Shown here in pieces: positions 1 to 5,722 of a DNA stretch of 5,722 bases. Made by a program: the position numbers and the translations under genes. The notes beneath the pieces are model-generated. The model saw only the letters and a list, made by a program, of their open reading frames with translations. It had not been told where the DNA came from and made no database searches. Source of the DNA: Bacteroidota bacterium (GTDB lineage Bacteria > Bacteroidota > Bacteroidia > Chitinophagales > Saprospiraceae); NCBI GenBank assembly GCA_018969455.1, contig JAGWYI010000290.1, positions 1 through 5,722 on the forward strand, written 5' to 3'. Position 1 is the first letter of the stretch. Every line of letters begins with the position of its first letter.

Positions 1-322
1 CTGTACCGACTGTGGTGGCCGACGAAGTACTGCTCTCTATACCTGTGTTGCTGATGGAACTTACCTGATAACTGCGCATCTGCTGCTGCCCTTCGTCGCA
101 AACCCAGTCGAGGAAATAGGGTTCAGCGGTTTGGCCCGCCAAAACAAAGGCGCCACCCGGCGAATCGGCACGATAAATTTTGTAGGCCGTTGCATTGGCC
201 ACCGACTGCCATTCCAATTCAATGTGACATTCATAGGCCTTCGCTTCGATACCTTGCGGAGCCTGAGCAAATGCCGTATTCAAAACCAATAAAAACAAGA
301 ATAGATGGAATACTTTCACCAT
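1..322 (-). CDS. Secreted fibronectin type III domain protein, N-terminal part (runs off left edge)
   Basis: Partial gene giving 107 residues, with no stop before the left edge. The ATG at 322-320 is chosen because an in-frame TAA lies four codons upstream and a signal peptide follows at once: residues 1-19 have a short basic start (MVKV), a Leu/Phe-rich core and a likely cut after TAFA at A19 or after A21. Residues about 22-107 look like one fibronectin type III domain: Trp38 in the B strand (LEWQSV), the AxAYKIYRA strand with Tyr47, Tyr85 in RSYQVSSIS, and a closing TGIES turn. Cys32 and Cys75 could form a disulfide. FN3 domains at this position often precede a catalytic or binding domain in secreted Bacteroidota proteins, but that part is not visible, so no function is assigned. 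No Shine-Dalgarno is seen; the leader is A-rich. It lies 143 bases downstream of the regulator gene on the same strand, so co-transcription is possible, though a promoter-like site sits in the gap. Confidence 0.85.
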   Translation of the reverse strand, partial: MVKVFHLFLFLLVLNTAFAQAPQGIEAKAYECHIELEWQSVANATAYKIYRADSPGGAFVLAGQTAEPYFLDWVCDEGQQQMRSYQVSSISNTGIESSTSSATTVGT

Positions 323-465
323 TAAACTTTTTTAATATTCAGAATTGCTTTTTGTTTTTTGCGTAATTATTCGGCAATCAACGCATTTAGCAGGATGAAA
401 TTAGGAGGTTTAGCTGATTTTTAGGTAAAAAAGCTACCTCACCAAAACTACGCCATGGCAAAATT
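323..465. other. Intergenic gap between two same-strand genes, no clear terminator
   Basis: This 143-base AT-rich stretch separates the regulator stop from the FN3 protein start. Apart from the candidate promoter it contains a weak inverted repeat, AGGTA (423-427) / TACCT (435-439). On the minus strand that repeat is followed by A residues, not a T-run, so it is not a standard intrinsic terminator. Read-through from the regulator into the FN3 gene is therefore possible. No small ORF or RNA gene is recognisable here. Confidence 0.5.
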
Positions 466-470
466 TTAAA
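443..470 (-). promoter_or_regulatory. Candidate promoter for the FN3 protein gene
   Basis: On the minus strand TAGTTTTG (450-443) matches the Bacteroidota -7 element TAnnTTTG exactly. Seventeen bases further upstream the -33 position reads TTT (470-468) instead of TTG, so only half of the promoter is good. It would put the transcript start near 436 and give a leader of about 115 bases. An 8-base palindrome, GCCATGGC (452-459), lies between the two elements. The site overlaps the last codons of the regulator gene. In this AT-rich gap a chance match is possible. Confidence 0.35.
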
Positions 471-3219
471 AATTCATCATAAATTCGGTCAAATTTGCCT
501 CTTCTGGGAGGCCCAGTTTTTTCCGAAGCCGGTATCGCTTGTTTTCAACACCGCGCACAGAGATGTTCAACAGGGGGGCAATTTCTTTGGATGCAAGATT
601 CATTTTTAAATAGGCTGCCAAACGGAGGTCGCCTGGAGTCAGATCGGCAAATTGCTGCATGAGCCGTTTGAAAAAGTCATCATGTACCTGATTGAAACTG
701 TTTTCAAATACTTCCCAATCGTGATCACTTTCTACGTGGCTGTCTATCAGCCGAGCCAATTTGTCGAGCGCGCGCGCATCGCCCTTGGATGCCAACAGAT
801 CATCTTTTATTTTTAGTAAAATTTCATTTTTTCGAATCAAACCCAGGGCGGCGTTGGACAATTCCCGGCTTTTGTTGCCCAGTTCCAGCCGAAGTAATTC
901 CCGCTCCGTTTCGATGCGTTGCTGCGATAAATCCCGCTGTTTTTCGTGCTCGAGTTCCAAACGTTGTTTGGCCAATCGATTCAAATTTACCTTTTCAAAA
1001 AGTACAAAAACCAGGATACCCAGGATTAAATAAACTACCCATGCATATACCGAACCGTACCAGGGGGCCTGTACGGAAAACTGAAATGGAATTTCCTGGC
1101 CGGTGTTTTCGTCCCGTAACCAAAAAGTATACTTGCCTGAAGGCAGATTGGTAAACTCTTTCTCGCCTGTACTATGCCATTCCGACCACTCCTCTGATAC
1201 CCCCTTCATTTTCCAACTCAAACGAGGCGGGTAACTAAAGGACGCTGAACTAAACCAAAAATGAAGGTCGTTTTTGCCATAAGGTATGGGATCTGAAATT
1301 TGGGTATTGTCTAGATTGGCAAAAGTTTCACCTGTTTGCACGCGTCGCACACGCGGGGGAGTGGAAACAGGAGGACCTTCCGAATTTAATTTTGACAAAT
1401 CCAGCAGGGCATAGCCATTTTCCATACAAAAAAGATAATATTGTGCATTTAGCCCTACAATATTTTCGTATCCGTCTACCAGGTGCAAAGGAAACCGGTA
1501 CGGTTTGTTGTCTCGATGTAGCACGACCTGCGCATTAAATACCTGAAAGAAATCGGCGTTCATACCAGGCAACAATTTACCGGTTTGCAGGCCGGGCGGT
1601 GTTTTCCCGAAAGTTACCTGATTTTCAACAATCTGAACGGCCATGGGTGAGCCTTCCGGATTTACAATAAACAAGCTGTCAAGTTGAAGAAGGTCTATTT
1701 TTACATCCCAATTCAAGCCATCTTCTTTTGTAAACTGTTTTAACTCCGTAATTTGGGAAAGATCTTCTGAAATTCGAAGGCGAAACAAGCCTCGGTTGGG
1801 ATGGGCGCCCCACAAATATCCTTTGGAATCAAAAATGATCTTTCGGAGGGGTTCCTCAAAACCGCTGATGCGTTTGACGAATTTCCAGTTTCCATCCAAT
1901 GATTTTTGATAAACAACCAGGCCTGTGTAGGTACTTTGAATCAAAACATCCTTTCGACCAGGAATCGGGATGGTACACCAGCCTCCTGTGATGTCGGAAA
2001 TTTTTGAAATGCCCTTTTTGGTTATCAGGAAAGTACCGCTGTTATGCCCACAAATAAGTTGATTGTCAAATACTTGCAATTGCCAAACTTGGCCCTGGGC
2101 GCCATCTGCCAAGGCAAAAGCCGCGCCGGGAGCATGGCTGTTTTTTACAAACAGCCCTTGGTTGGTACCTACATACAGCTGGTTTTGAAACAGGGCAGAG
2201 GTATATACCGCCCCCAGTTTGCCACTTTGATCGGTGTAATAGGTAAGCGGCGCATTCAATTCAATAAAATCGACCCCACGATCCAGCCCTAGCCACAAAT
2301 TTTGGTCGCGATCTTCAAACAAGGCCAAAACTGTGTTGTTTTGTAAGCCGGATTCCCGATTCAAATGGTATTGCAGCGTATTTTTTGAATCGAGCAAGTA
2401 TAATCCATTGCGAATGGTACCAATAGCGAGGTTGCCATTGCGCATGCGCAAGGCCTTGTTGAGTTGAAATCGCTTAAAATCGGCATTCAATGGGTGGTTC
2501 CAGGGTTCAATATTTTGATTTTGATATTGAAAAATACCGTCTGTTGTGGTTCCTATCAATAAACCTTGTTGCCCATTGGAAACGATAAACTGCACAATTT
2601 TATCTGAAATAGGCTCTGTGCCGTTTAACAGTTTAAACGTATTATCGGGCAACAACTCGAATATCCCCCTACCAATAATTTGAAAATACAACTGCCCGTT
2701 TACATCCTGTAAAAACATGATGGCGCCCGGCGGGTTTATCACATGAACTTTTTGAAAATCATACCGATATATAGTAGAAAAAGATTGGAAAAGGACTTCG
2801 TTTGGCCGGGAGAGAATGTGCCATATTTCTTCTTTGGCCAAATGTGGCGCCTGCACATTTCTGCTTAAAGATTGATATTCCAAAAGCCCATTGAGTTGAG
2901 GTTTCCAATAGCCAAATTCGGCAAAACCGCCTCCGTATATATTTTGTCGGGAATCTATGGCAAGTGCCCGAACCGTTTGCTGGTCGGGTAAATGGTAATT
3001 TTGCCAGTGTATTCCGTCAAACTCGAGCAATCCTTCATTGTTGGCAATGTAAATCCATCCAGCTTCCGGGTTTTGGCACAATGACCAGTTTTGCGGCTGA
3101 GCGTGGTATTCGGAGGGTGTAAAATTGCGGATCCGGGGCAGTTCCTGCGCATTGGAAACTGCAACGCAATGCACCATTAAGCTTGCCAAATACCAGAAAA
3201 TAAAATTTTTTGAGCACAC
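466..3219 (-). CDS. Membrane-spanning sensor regulator: beta-propeller, Y_Y_Y domain, LuxR-type HTH
   Basis: Complete 917-residue protein, read as a periplasmic sensor joined to a cytoplasmic DNA-binding domain. Residues 1-24 are a signal peptide ending SNA before QELP. Residues about 30-640 are beta-propeller repeats of the regulator-propeller type: an early NNEGLLEFDGIHW blade and a canonical motif at about 291-319, GLQNNTVLALFEDRDQ followed by NLWLGLDRGV (Trp309). Residues about 655-720 are a Y_Y_Y domain (FTNLPSGKYTFWL, then PWYGSVY). One transmembrane helix spans about 725-741, followed by a charged coiled coil at about 745-800. The C-terminus, about 860-917, is a LuxR/GerE-type helix-turn-helix (LASKEIAPLLNISVRGVENK, then RYRLRKKLGL). 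No HisKA, HATPase or receiver domain is present, so it is not a hybrid two-component sensor; family knowledge points to a membrane-tethered one-component regulator. Start: GTG at 3219. The frame stays open upstream to a TAA near 3302 without ATG or TTG, and the first in-frame ATG (3177) would leave only a 10-residue leader, too short for export. The ligand is unknown; related architectures often sense glycans or envelope signals. Confidence 0.93.
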   Translation of the reverse strand: MCSKNFIFWYLASLMVHCVAVSNAQELPRIRNFTPSEYHAQPQNWSLCQNPEAGWIYIANNEGLLEFDGIHWQNYHLPDQQTVRALAIDSRQNIYGGGFAEFGYWKPQLNGLLEYQSLSRNVQAPHLAKEEIWHILSRPNEVLFQSFSTIYRYDFQKVHVINPPGAIMFLQDVNGQLYFQIIGRGIFELLPDNTFKLLNGTEPISDKIVQFIVSNGQQGLLIGTTTDGIFQYQNQNIEPWNHPLNADFKRFQLNKALRMRNGNLAIGTIRNGLYLLDSKNTLQYHLNRESGLQNNTVLALFEDRDQNLWLGLDRGVDFIELNAPLTYYTDQSGKLGAVYTSALFQNQLYVGTNQGLFVKNSHAPGAAFALADGAQGQVWQLQVFDNQLICGHNSGTFLITKKGISKISDITGGWCTIPIPGRKDVLIQSTYTGLVVYQKSLDGNWKFVKRISGFEEPLRKIIFDSKGYLWGAHPNRGLFRLRISEDLSQITELKQFTKEDGLNWDVKIDLLQLDSLFIVNPEGSPMAVQIVENQVTFGKTPPGLQTGKLLPGMNADFFQVFNAQVVLHRDNKPYRFPLHLVDGYENIVGLNAQYYLFCMENGYALLDLSKLNSEGPPVSTPPRVRRVQTGETFANLDNTQISDPIPYGKNDLHFWFSSASFSYPPRLSWKMKGVSEEWSEWHSTGEKEFTNLPSGKYTFWLRDENTGQEIPFQFSVQAPWYGSVYAWVVYLILGILVFVLFEKVNLNRLAKQRLELEHEKQRDLSQQRIETERELLRLELGNKSRELSNAALGLIRKNEILLKIKDDLLASKGDARALDKLARLIDSHVESDHDWEVFENSFNQVHDDFFKRLMQQFADLTPGDLRLAAYLKMNLASKEIAPLLNISVRGVENKRYRLRKKLGLPEEANLTEFMMNF

Positions 3220-3284
3220 GAAAAGGCAAAATTTGCGGTAAAGAAAGGAAAAATCTATTAATTTGCGAGATATTCGGCAAAATC

Positions 3285-3312
3285 CAATTTTACAGTGGTA
3301 TTTTTATACCAA
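3285..3312 (-). promoter_or_regulatory. Candidate promoter of the sensor-regulator gene
   Basis: On the minus strand a TTG (3312-3310) is followed by exactly 17 bases and then TAAAATTG (3292-3285). This fits the Bacteroidota TTG-N17-TAnnTTTG pattern with one mismatch in the -7 element. Transcription would begin near 3278, giving a leader of about 60 bases before the GTG at 3219. No other site in the divergent region scores as well on this strand by eye. This is a pattern match only. Confidence 0.5.
3296..3311. promoter_or_regulatory. Perfect inverted repeat inside the regulator promoter, possible operator
   Basis: TGGTAT (3296-3301), four T residues, then ATACCA (3306-3311) form a perfect 6-base dyad with a 4-base centre, 16 bases in all. 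It lies almost wholly between the -33 and -7 elements of the candidate regulator promoter, overlapping the TTG, where a bound dimer would block polymerase. The size suits a dimeric HTH protein, so autoregulation by the neighbouring LuxR-type protein is an attractive but unproved reading. As an RNA hairpin it would be weak. Confidence 0.35.
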
Positions 3313-3344
3313 GGATTTACAAACGGAGGGTTCTGGCATGCAGT

Positions 3345-3374
3345 TTGTCGCCTAAACGTCGTATCCTAATCCTG
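3345..3374 (+). promoter_or_regulatory. Weak candidate promoter for the repeat-protein gene
   Basis: The best plus-strand match I can find is TTG (3345-3347), a 19-base spacer, then TAATCCTG (3367-3374), which has two mismatches to TAnnTTTG. It would start a transcript near 3381 with a leader of about 74 bases that carries both copies of the direct repeat. A weak core would be consistent with a promoter that needs an activator, but the match may be chance. Confidence 0.2.
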
Positions 3375-3384
3375 ATTTTTCCAA

Positions 3385-3432
3385 CACCTGTGCCACTTCT
3401 CCCGGAGTCATTGAGACAGGTGCCACTTTTCC
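3385..3432 (+). repeat. Direct repeat pair with embedded inverted repeat upstream of the repeat-protein gene
   Basis: GTGCCACTTCTCC (3390-3402) recurs as GTGCCACTTTTCC (3420-3432): 13 bases with one mismatch and start points exactly 30 bp apart, close to three helical turns. In addition CACCTGT (3385-3391) and ACAGGTG (3416-3422) are perfect inverted repeats that partly overlap the direct copies. The block ends 22 bases before the ATG at 3455. It could be a pair of binding sites on one face of the helix or a long-loop hairpin in the mRNA leader. Confidence 0.5.
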
Positions 3433-3454
3433 ATCCAACAATTTAACCGAAACT

Positions 3455-5722
3455 ATGAAAAAAACGTTTCCAAGTCTGTTGATTTGCATTTTGAGTTTAT
3501 GGGCATTCGCCATGCAGGCTCAAAATTATTTCTCGTGTGGAACCCCCAATCCGCCTGGCGCTTTGCGCTGCAGCCAATCCTGTATTTATTGCGACCTCAA
3601 CGGATTTACCGATAAAAACGATCAATTTTTACCTGCAGGCGCCAATCTGACGCTTTGCCTGGGCTCAATTACCCTCGAAAACCCTCGTTGGTATGGCTTT
3701 ATTGCCGGAACTTCTACGGTGGTGATTGGGGTGACTTATGTGAGCTGCCTTGGAACCGATGGCTTGCAGGCAGCGGTGCTTACCGATTGTAATGTTCCGG
3801 TCGCTTGCTTGGCCGGACCCAATCCTGCAGGTGGGGGCGTAGGTGGTTCGACTTTTAATATAACCCTTAACAACCTAGTTGTAGGCGCTCCTTATCAATT
3901 GCTGCTCGATGGTTTGAACGGCGATGTTTGTTCTTATACCTTGTCGGTTCTACTTGGTTCCGCTACCCCCTTGCCTCTGGGACCAGTTGGGAATATTGTA
4001 GGTCAAACAGCTATTTGCCCCAATGCGACCGTCGAGTATTCTATTCCTCCGGTTGCCAATGCCGTTTCCTATACCTGGACAGCTCCAGCAGGCGCTAAAA
4101 TTAATGGCGCCGGCAACGTGCTCATTCTCCCAGCCGCTACCGGCAGTTCAGTAGACATCACTTTCGGAACAGCAGGCGGTAATGTGTGCGTAACCGCGTC
4201 TAATGCTTGCAATCCGCCCGTAACCCGCTGTTTGGCAGTAACCAACACCCCGCTTCCCATTAAACAATTGGATGATTTGATCGTTTGTGCCTCTGAAGTA
4301 CCCTTCGAATGGCCAGAAGAACCACACAACATTCTGGCAACCGCAGGAACCTATGTACTTACATCCACACCTTATGCTTCCTATCTGGGATGCGATAGCA
4401 TCGTGCGGCAAAAAGTAAAAGTGCTACCCCTTATTGTAAAAAATCTACCCACTATTTATTTATGTGAAGGCGAATGCTTTAGCATAAATGGCTTCGAATA
4501 TTGCGACAATGGCACACATCAGGAAATCCTGACATCGTATCAAGGTTGTGACAGTATTGTCAATTTTACAACCGTCGTTATTCCACTTCAGGCAGTCGTT
4601 CAACAACCCGACACTTTAACTTGCACTAAAACCAGTGTTACGCTTACCAGCAACGGTAGCACCAATGCCAACGGGGTTATTTATCAATGGTTTAATGAAG
4701 CTGGCCAGCTTATCAGCAATACCACAACGGCTGTAGCAAGCAGCGCTGGAAACTATGCCCTCGTGCTCACGCGCGCGCAAGGTGGAAAAATATGCCACGA
4801 TACTGCAATTGTATACGTTCCAGCCGATTTAAATGTACCCCAGGTGAGCGCCGGACCTCCTCAAACGCTTACCTGTGTGAAAACCGAGGTTCAACTCCAA
4901 GGATCGGGTTCGCTCGGACCGCAATTTAGTTATTTCTGGACGGCATCCAATGGTGGAAACATTGTTTCTGGCTCAAATACGCTGAAACCGATTGTAAATG
5001 CAGCAGGAAACTACAAATTGCGCGTCACCAATAATATAAATGGTTGTACCGCAACCTCTTCTACCAGCGTGACGGCCCTTACACTGCCTCCGGCCGTAAC
5101 GGTGGGCGGCGGCGCTTTTACCTGTACCGATCCCTTTGTGACCATTCAAACTACTACCAATGCAAACAACCCTACGTTTGCCTGGAATGGCCCCAATAAC
5201 TTCAATTCTGTTGCTCAAAATCCAACTGTAAATGTAGCCGGAGACTACCTGGTGACTGTAACAGATGGTAATACCGGTTGTACTTCCGTTCGCACGGCTG
5301 TTGTAACGGCAAACAACAACCCTCCCGGTGCATTTGCTACTGGCGGCAGTATTACCTGTCTTCAAGATTCTGTAGTTCTTCAGGGTAATGCCACTGCTGG
5401 CGGCTCCAGTTTTGCATGGACGGGACCAAACAGCTTCTCTTCTACCAAACAAAGCCCAAAAGTGGCTTTAGAAGGCCTTTATAATCTGCTGGTCACCGGT
5501 ACCAATGGCTGTACCAGCACGGCAAGCACCAATGTGGTTAAAAATACCACACCACCCGGAGCTGTACTTACACCTTCCAATACCTTGAATTGCAACAACA
5601 CTTCGGTCAACCTGTTCAGCACAAGTACCGCCAATCCGACTTTTTTAAACCACATATTTACCCGTCCTAACGGGACTCAGGATACCACTGGAACCATTGG
5701 TCTGTTGGTGGTGAATACACCC
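3455..5722 (+). CDS. Giant secreted Ig-like/PKD-like repeat protein, probable surface adhesin (runs off right edge)
   Basis: Partial gene: 756 codons open from the ATG to the right edge. Residues 1-22 are a signal peptide (MKKTFPSLL start, hydrophobic core, cut after MQA before QNYF). Residues about 24-175 form a Cys-rich, Gly-rich domain (C28, CSQSCIYC, RWYGFIAGTSTVVIGV, then PYQLLLDGLNGDVCSY) resembling the beta-sandwich heads of large Saprospiria secreted proteins. A PKD-like domain follows at about 176-263, then two GCDSIV repeats at about 264-377, then at least five Ig-like repeats from about 386. Such proteins are typically exported by the Sec pathway and then by type IX secretion and anchored at the surface through a C-terminal sorting domain, which is not visible here; adhesion or structural roles are inferred. 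No catalytic motif is seen. There is no Shine-Dalgarno and the start context is A-rich (AACCGAAACTATG). It is divergent from the sensor-regulator, 235 bases away. The annotated end is the window edge. Confidence 0.92.
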   Translation, partial: MKKTFPSLLICILSLWAFAMQAQNYFSCGTPNPPGALRCSQSCIYCDLNGFTDKNDQFLPAGANLTLCLGSITLENPRWYGFIAGTSTVVIGVTYVSCLGTDGLQAAVLTDCNVPVACLAGPNPAGGGVGGSTFNITLNNLVVGAPYQLLLDGLNGDVCSYTLSVLLGSATPLPLGPVGNIVGQTAICPNATVEYSIPPVANAVSYTWTAPAGAKINGAGNVLILPAATGSSVDITFGTAGGNVCVTASNACNPPVTRCLAVTNTPLPIKQLDDLIVCASEVPFEWPEEPHNILATAGTYVLTSTPYASYLGCDSIVRQKVKVLPLIVKNLPTIYLCEGECFSINGFEYCDNGTHQEILTSYQGCDSIVNFTTVVIPLQAVVQQPDTLTCTKTSVTLTSNGSTNANGVIYQWFNEAGQLISNTTTAVASSAGNYALVLTRAQGGKICHDTAIVYVPADLNVPQVSAGPPQTLTCVKTEVQLQGSGSLGPQFSYFWTASNGGNIVSGSNTLKPIVNAAGNYKLRVTNNINGCTATSSTSVTALTLPPAVTVGGGAFTCTDPFVTIQTTTNANNPTFAWNGPNNFNSVAQNPTVNVAGDYLVTVTDGNTGCTSVRTAVVTANNNPPGAFATGGSITCLQDSVVLQGNATAGGSSFAWTGPNSFSSTKQSPKVALEGLYNLLVTGTNGCTSTASTNVVKNTTPPGAVLTPSNTLNCNNTSVNLFSTSTANPTFLNHIFTRPNGTQDTTGTIGLLVVNTP
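3980..4243 (+). other. PKD-like domain within the repeat protein
   Basis: Residues about 176-263 follow the PKD-like plan common in Bacteroidota surface proteins: a GPVGNIVGQTAICPN entry strand, the core AVSYTWTAPAGAKI containing the conserved Tyr-x-Trp, a Gly-rich turn, DITFGTAGG, and the closing strand VCVTASNACN. It links the N-terminal head to the downstream repeats and probably acts as a rigid beta-sandwich spacer. Confidence 0.75.
4244..4585 (+). repeat. Two GCDSIV-type protein repeats in the repeat protein
   Basis: Two related protein segments, residues about 264-325 and 326-377, each run from a Cys-containing strand (LIVCASEVPFEW; IYLCEGECFSINGFEY) through a Thr/Ser-rich stretch to an identical GCDSIV hexapeptide (residues 312-317 and 364-369) and a closing strand ending in Pro. 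They are conserved at protein level only; the DNA encoding GCDSIV differs at several third positions, so this is an old duplication. The motif is common in long secreted Bacteroidota proteins and its function is unknown. Confidence 0.8.
4607..5722 (+). repeat. Tandem cysteine-paired Ig-like repeats (five seen, the last incomplete)
   Basis: From about residue 385 the protein consists of repeats of 78-84 residues. Each opens with a (L/F/I)(T/N)C strand, and the opening cysteines are C390, C474, C557, C635 and C713. Repeats 1-4 also have a central aromatic strand with Trp (YQWF, YFWT, FAWN, FAWT), a G(N/D/L)Y strand (GNY, GNY, GDY, GLY) and a second cysteine 51-57 residues after the first (C447, C531, C609, C686), usually in (N/T)GCT. 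The pairing suggests one disulfide per Ig-like sandwich outside the cell. Repeats 3 and 4 are most alike and are linked by NNNPPGAF and NTTPPGAV. The copies are diverged in DNA, so recent slippage is unlikely. Repeat 5 is cut by the window edge. Confidence 0.85.

Noticed and set aside
360..385. TGCGT/ACGCA inverted repeat in the left gap
   Set aside because: It is a 5-base stem with a 16-base interior in AT-rich DNA, too weak to separate from chance.
403..408. AGGAGG on the plus strand resembling a Shine-Dalgarno sequence
   Set aside because: No ATG, GTG or TTG lies at a suitable distance downstream, and Bacteroidota rarely use such sites. It is chance.
423..439. AGGTA/TACCT inverted repeat downstream of the regulator as a terminator
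   Set aside because: The stem is only 5 bases and is followed on the minus strand by A residues, with the T-run in the loop, so it lacks the layout of an intrinsic terminator.
761..1154. Two overlapping plus-strand open frames (90 and 121 codons)
   Set aside because: They lie antisense to the coiled coil and transmembrane part of the regulator and show no domain or start signal.
3035..3280. Possible frameshifted or longer N-terminus of the regulator from an ATG at 3280 in another minus frame
   Set aside because: That frame does not continue the propeller sequence, and the GTG-started frame already gives a proper signal peptide joined directly to the first blade, so no frameshift is needed.
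3210..3446. A 78-codon plus-strand open frame ending 8 bases before the repeat-protein start
   Set aside because: It needs a TTG start inside the regulator's signal peptide region, covers the whole divergent control region, and its translation is basic with no recognisable domain. It is more likely open by chance than a leader peptide.
4069..4411. Two overlapping minus-strand open frames opposite the PKD-like and GCDSIV region
   Set aside because: They are shadows of the plus-strand coding frame; their translations show no recognisable motif.
4973..5452. A 159-codon minus-strand open frame opposite the Ig-like repeats
   Set aside because: It is antisense to a clearly coding repeat region whose plus-strand frame gives well-formed repeats. 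The Gly/Arg/Ser-rich translation is typical of a shadow frame.

Overview
The window looks like chromosomal DNA from a member of the Bacteroidota, most plausibly a Saprospiria-type bacterium (Haliscomenobacter/Lewinella-like); the lineage is an inference from protein style, not from a marker gene. The supporting signs are a very long secreted protein built from PKD-like and Ig-like repeats with 'GCDSIV' motifs, a periplasmic propeller / Y_Y_Y / LuxR-HTH membrane regulator, A-rich leaders without Shine-Dalgarno sequences, and promoter-like sequences of the Bacteroidota TTG...TAnnTTTG type.

Layout: (1) positions 1-322, minus strand: the N-terminal 107 residues of a secreted protein, with a signal peptide followed by a fibronectin type III domain; its C-terminal part lies beyond the left edge. 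(2) 323-465: a short gap with a candidate promoter for that gene and no convincing terminator. (3) 466-3219, minus strand: a complete 917-residue membrane-spanning regulator, with signal peptide, periplasmic beta-propeller sensor, Y_Y_Y domain, one transmembrane helix, cytoplasmic coiled coil and C-terminal LuxR-type helix-turn-helix. It has no histidine kinase module. (4) 3220-3454: a 235-base divergent intergenic region with a candidate regulator promoter that straddles a perfect inverted repeat, and a 13-base direct repeat (one mismatch) spaced 30 bp just upstream of the right-hand gene. (5) 3455-5722, plus strand: the first 756 residues of a giant secreted repeat protein, open to the right edge, with signal peptide, a Cys-rich beta-sandwich-like N-terminal domain, one PKD-like domain, two GCDSIV repeats and at least five cysteine-paired Ig-like repeats.

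How they may work together: the regulator is a one-piece sensor and transcription factor that could bind DNA while tethered to the inner membrane. It is divergent from the repeat protein and lies upstream of the FN3 protein on the same strand, so either or both could be its targets. This is inference from position only. The repeat protein has the look of a surface adhesin or type IX secretion substrate, but the C-terminal sorting domain that would show this is outside the window. I see no RNA gene, CRISPR array, insertion sequence or integrase, and nothing that clearly amounts to a wholly new system. The most interesting parts are the kinase-less sensor-regulator and the structured divergent control region.
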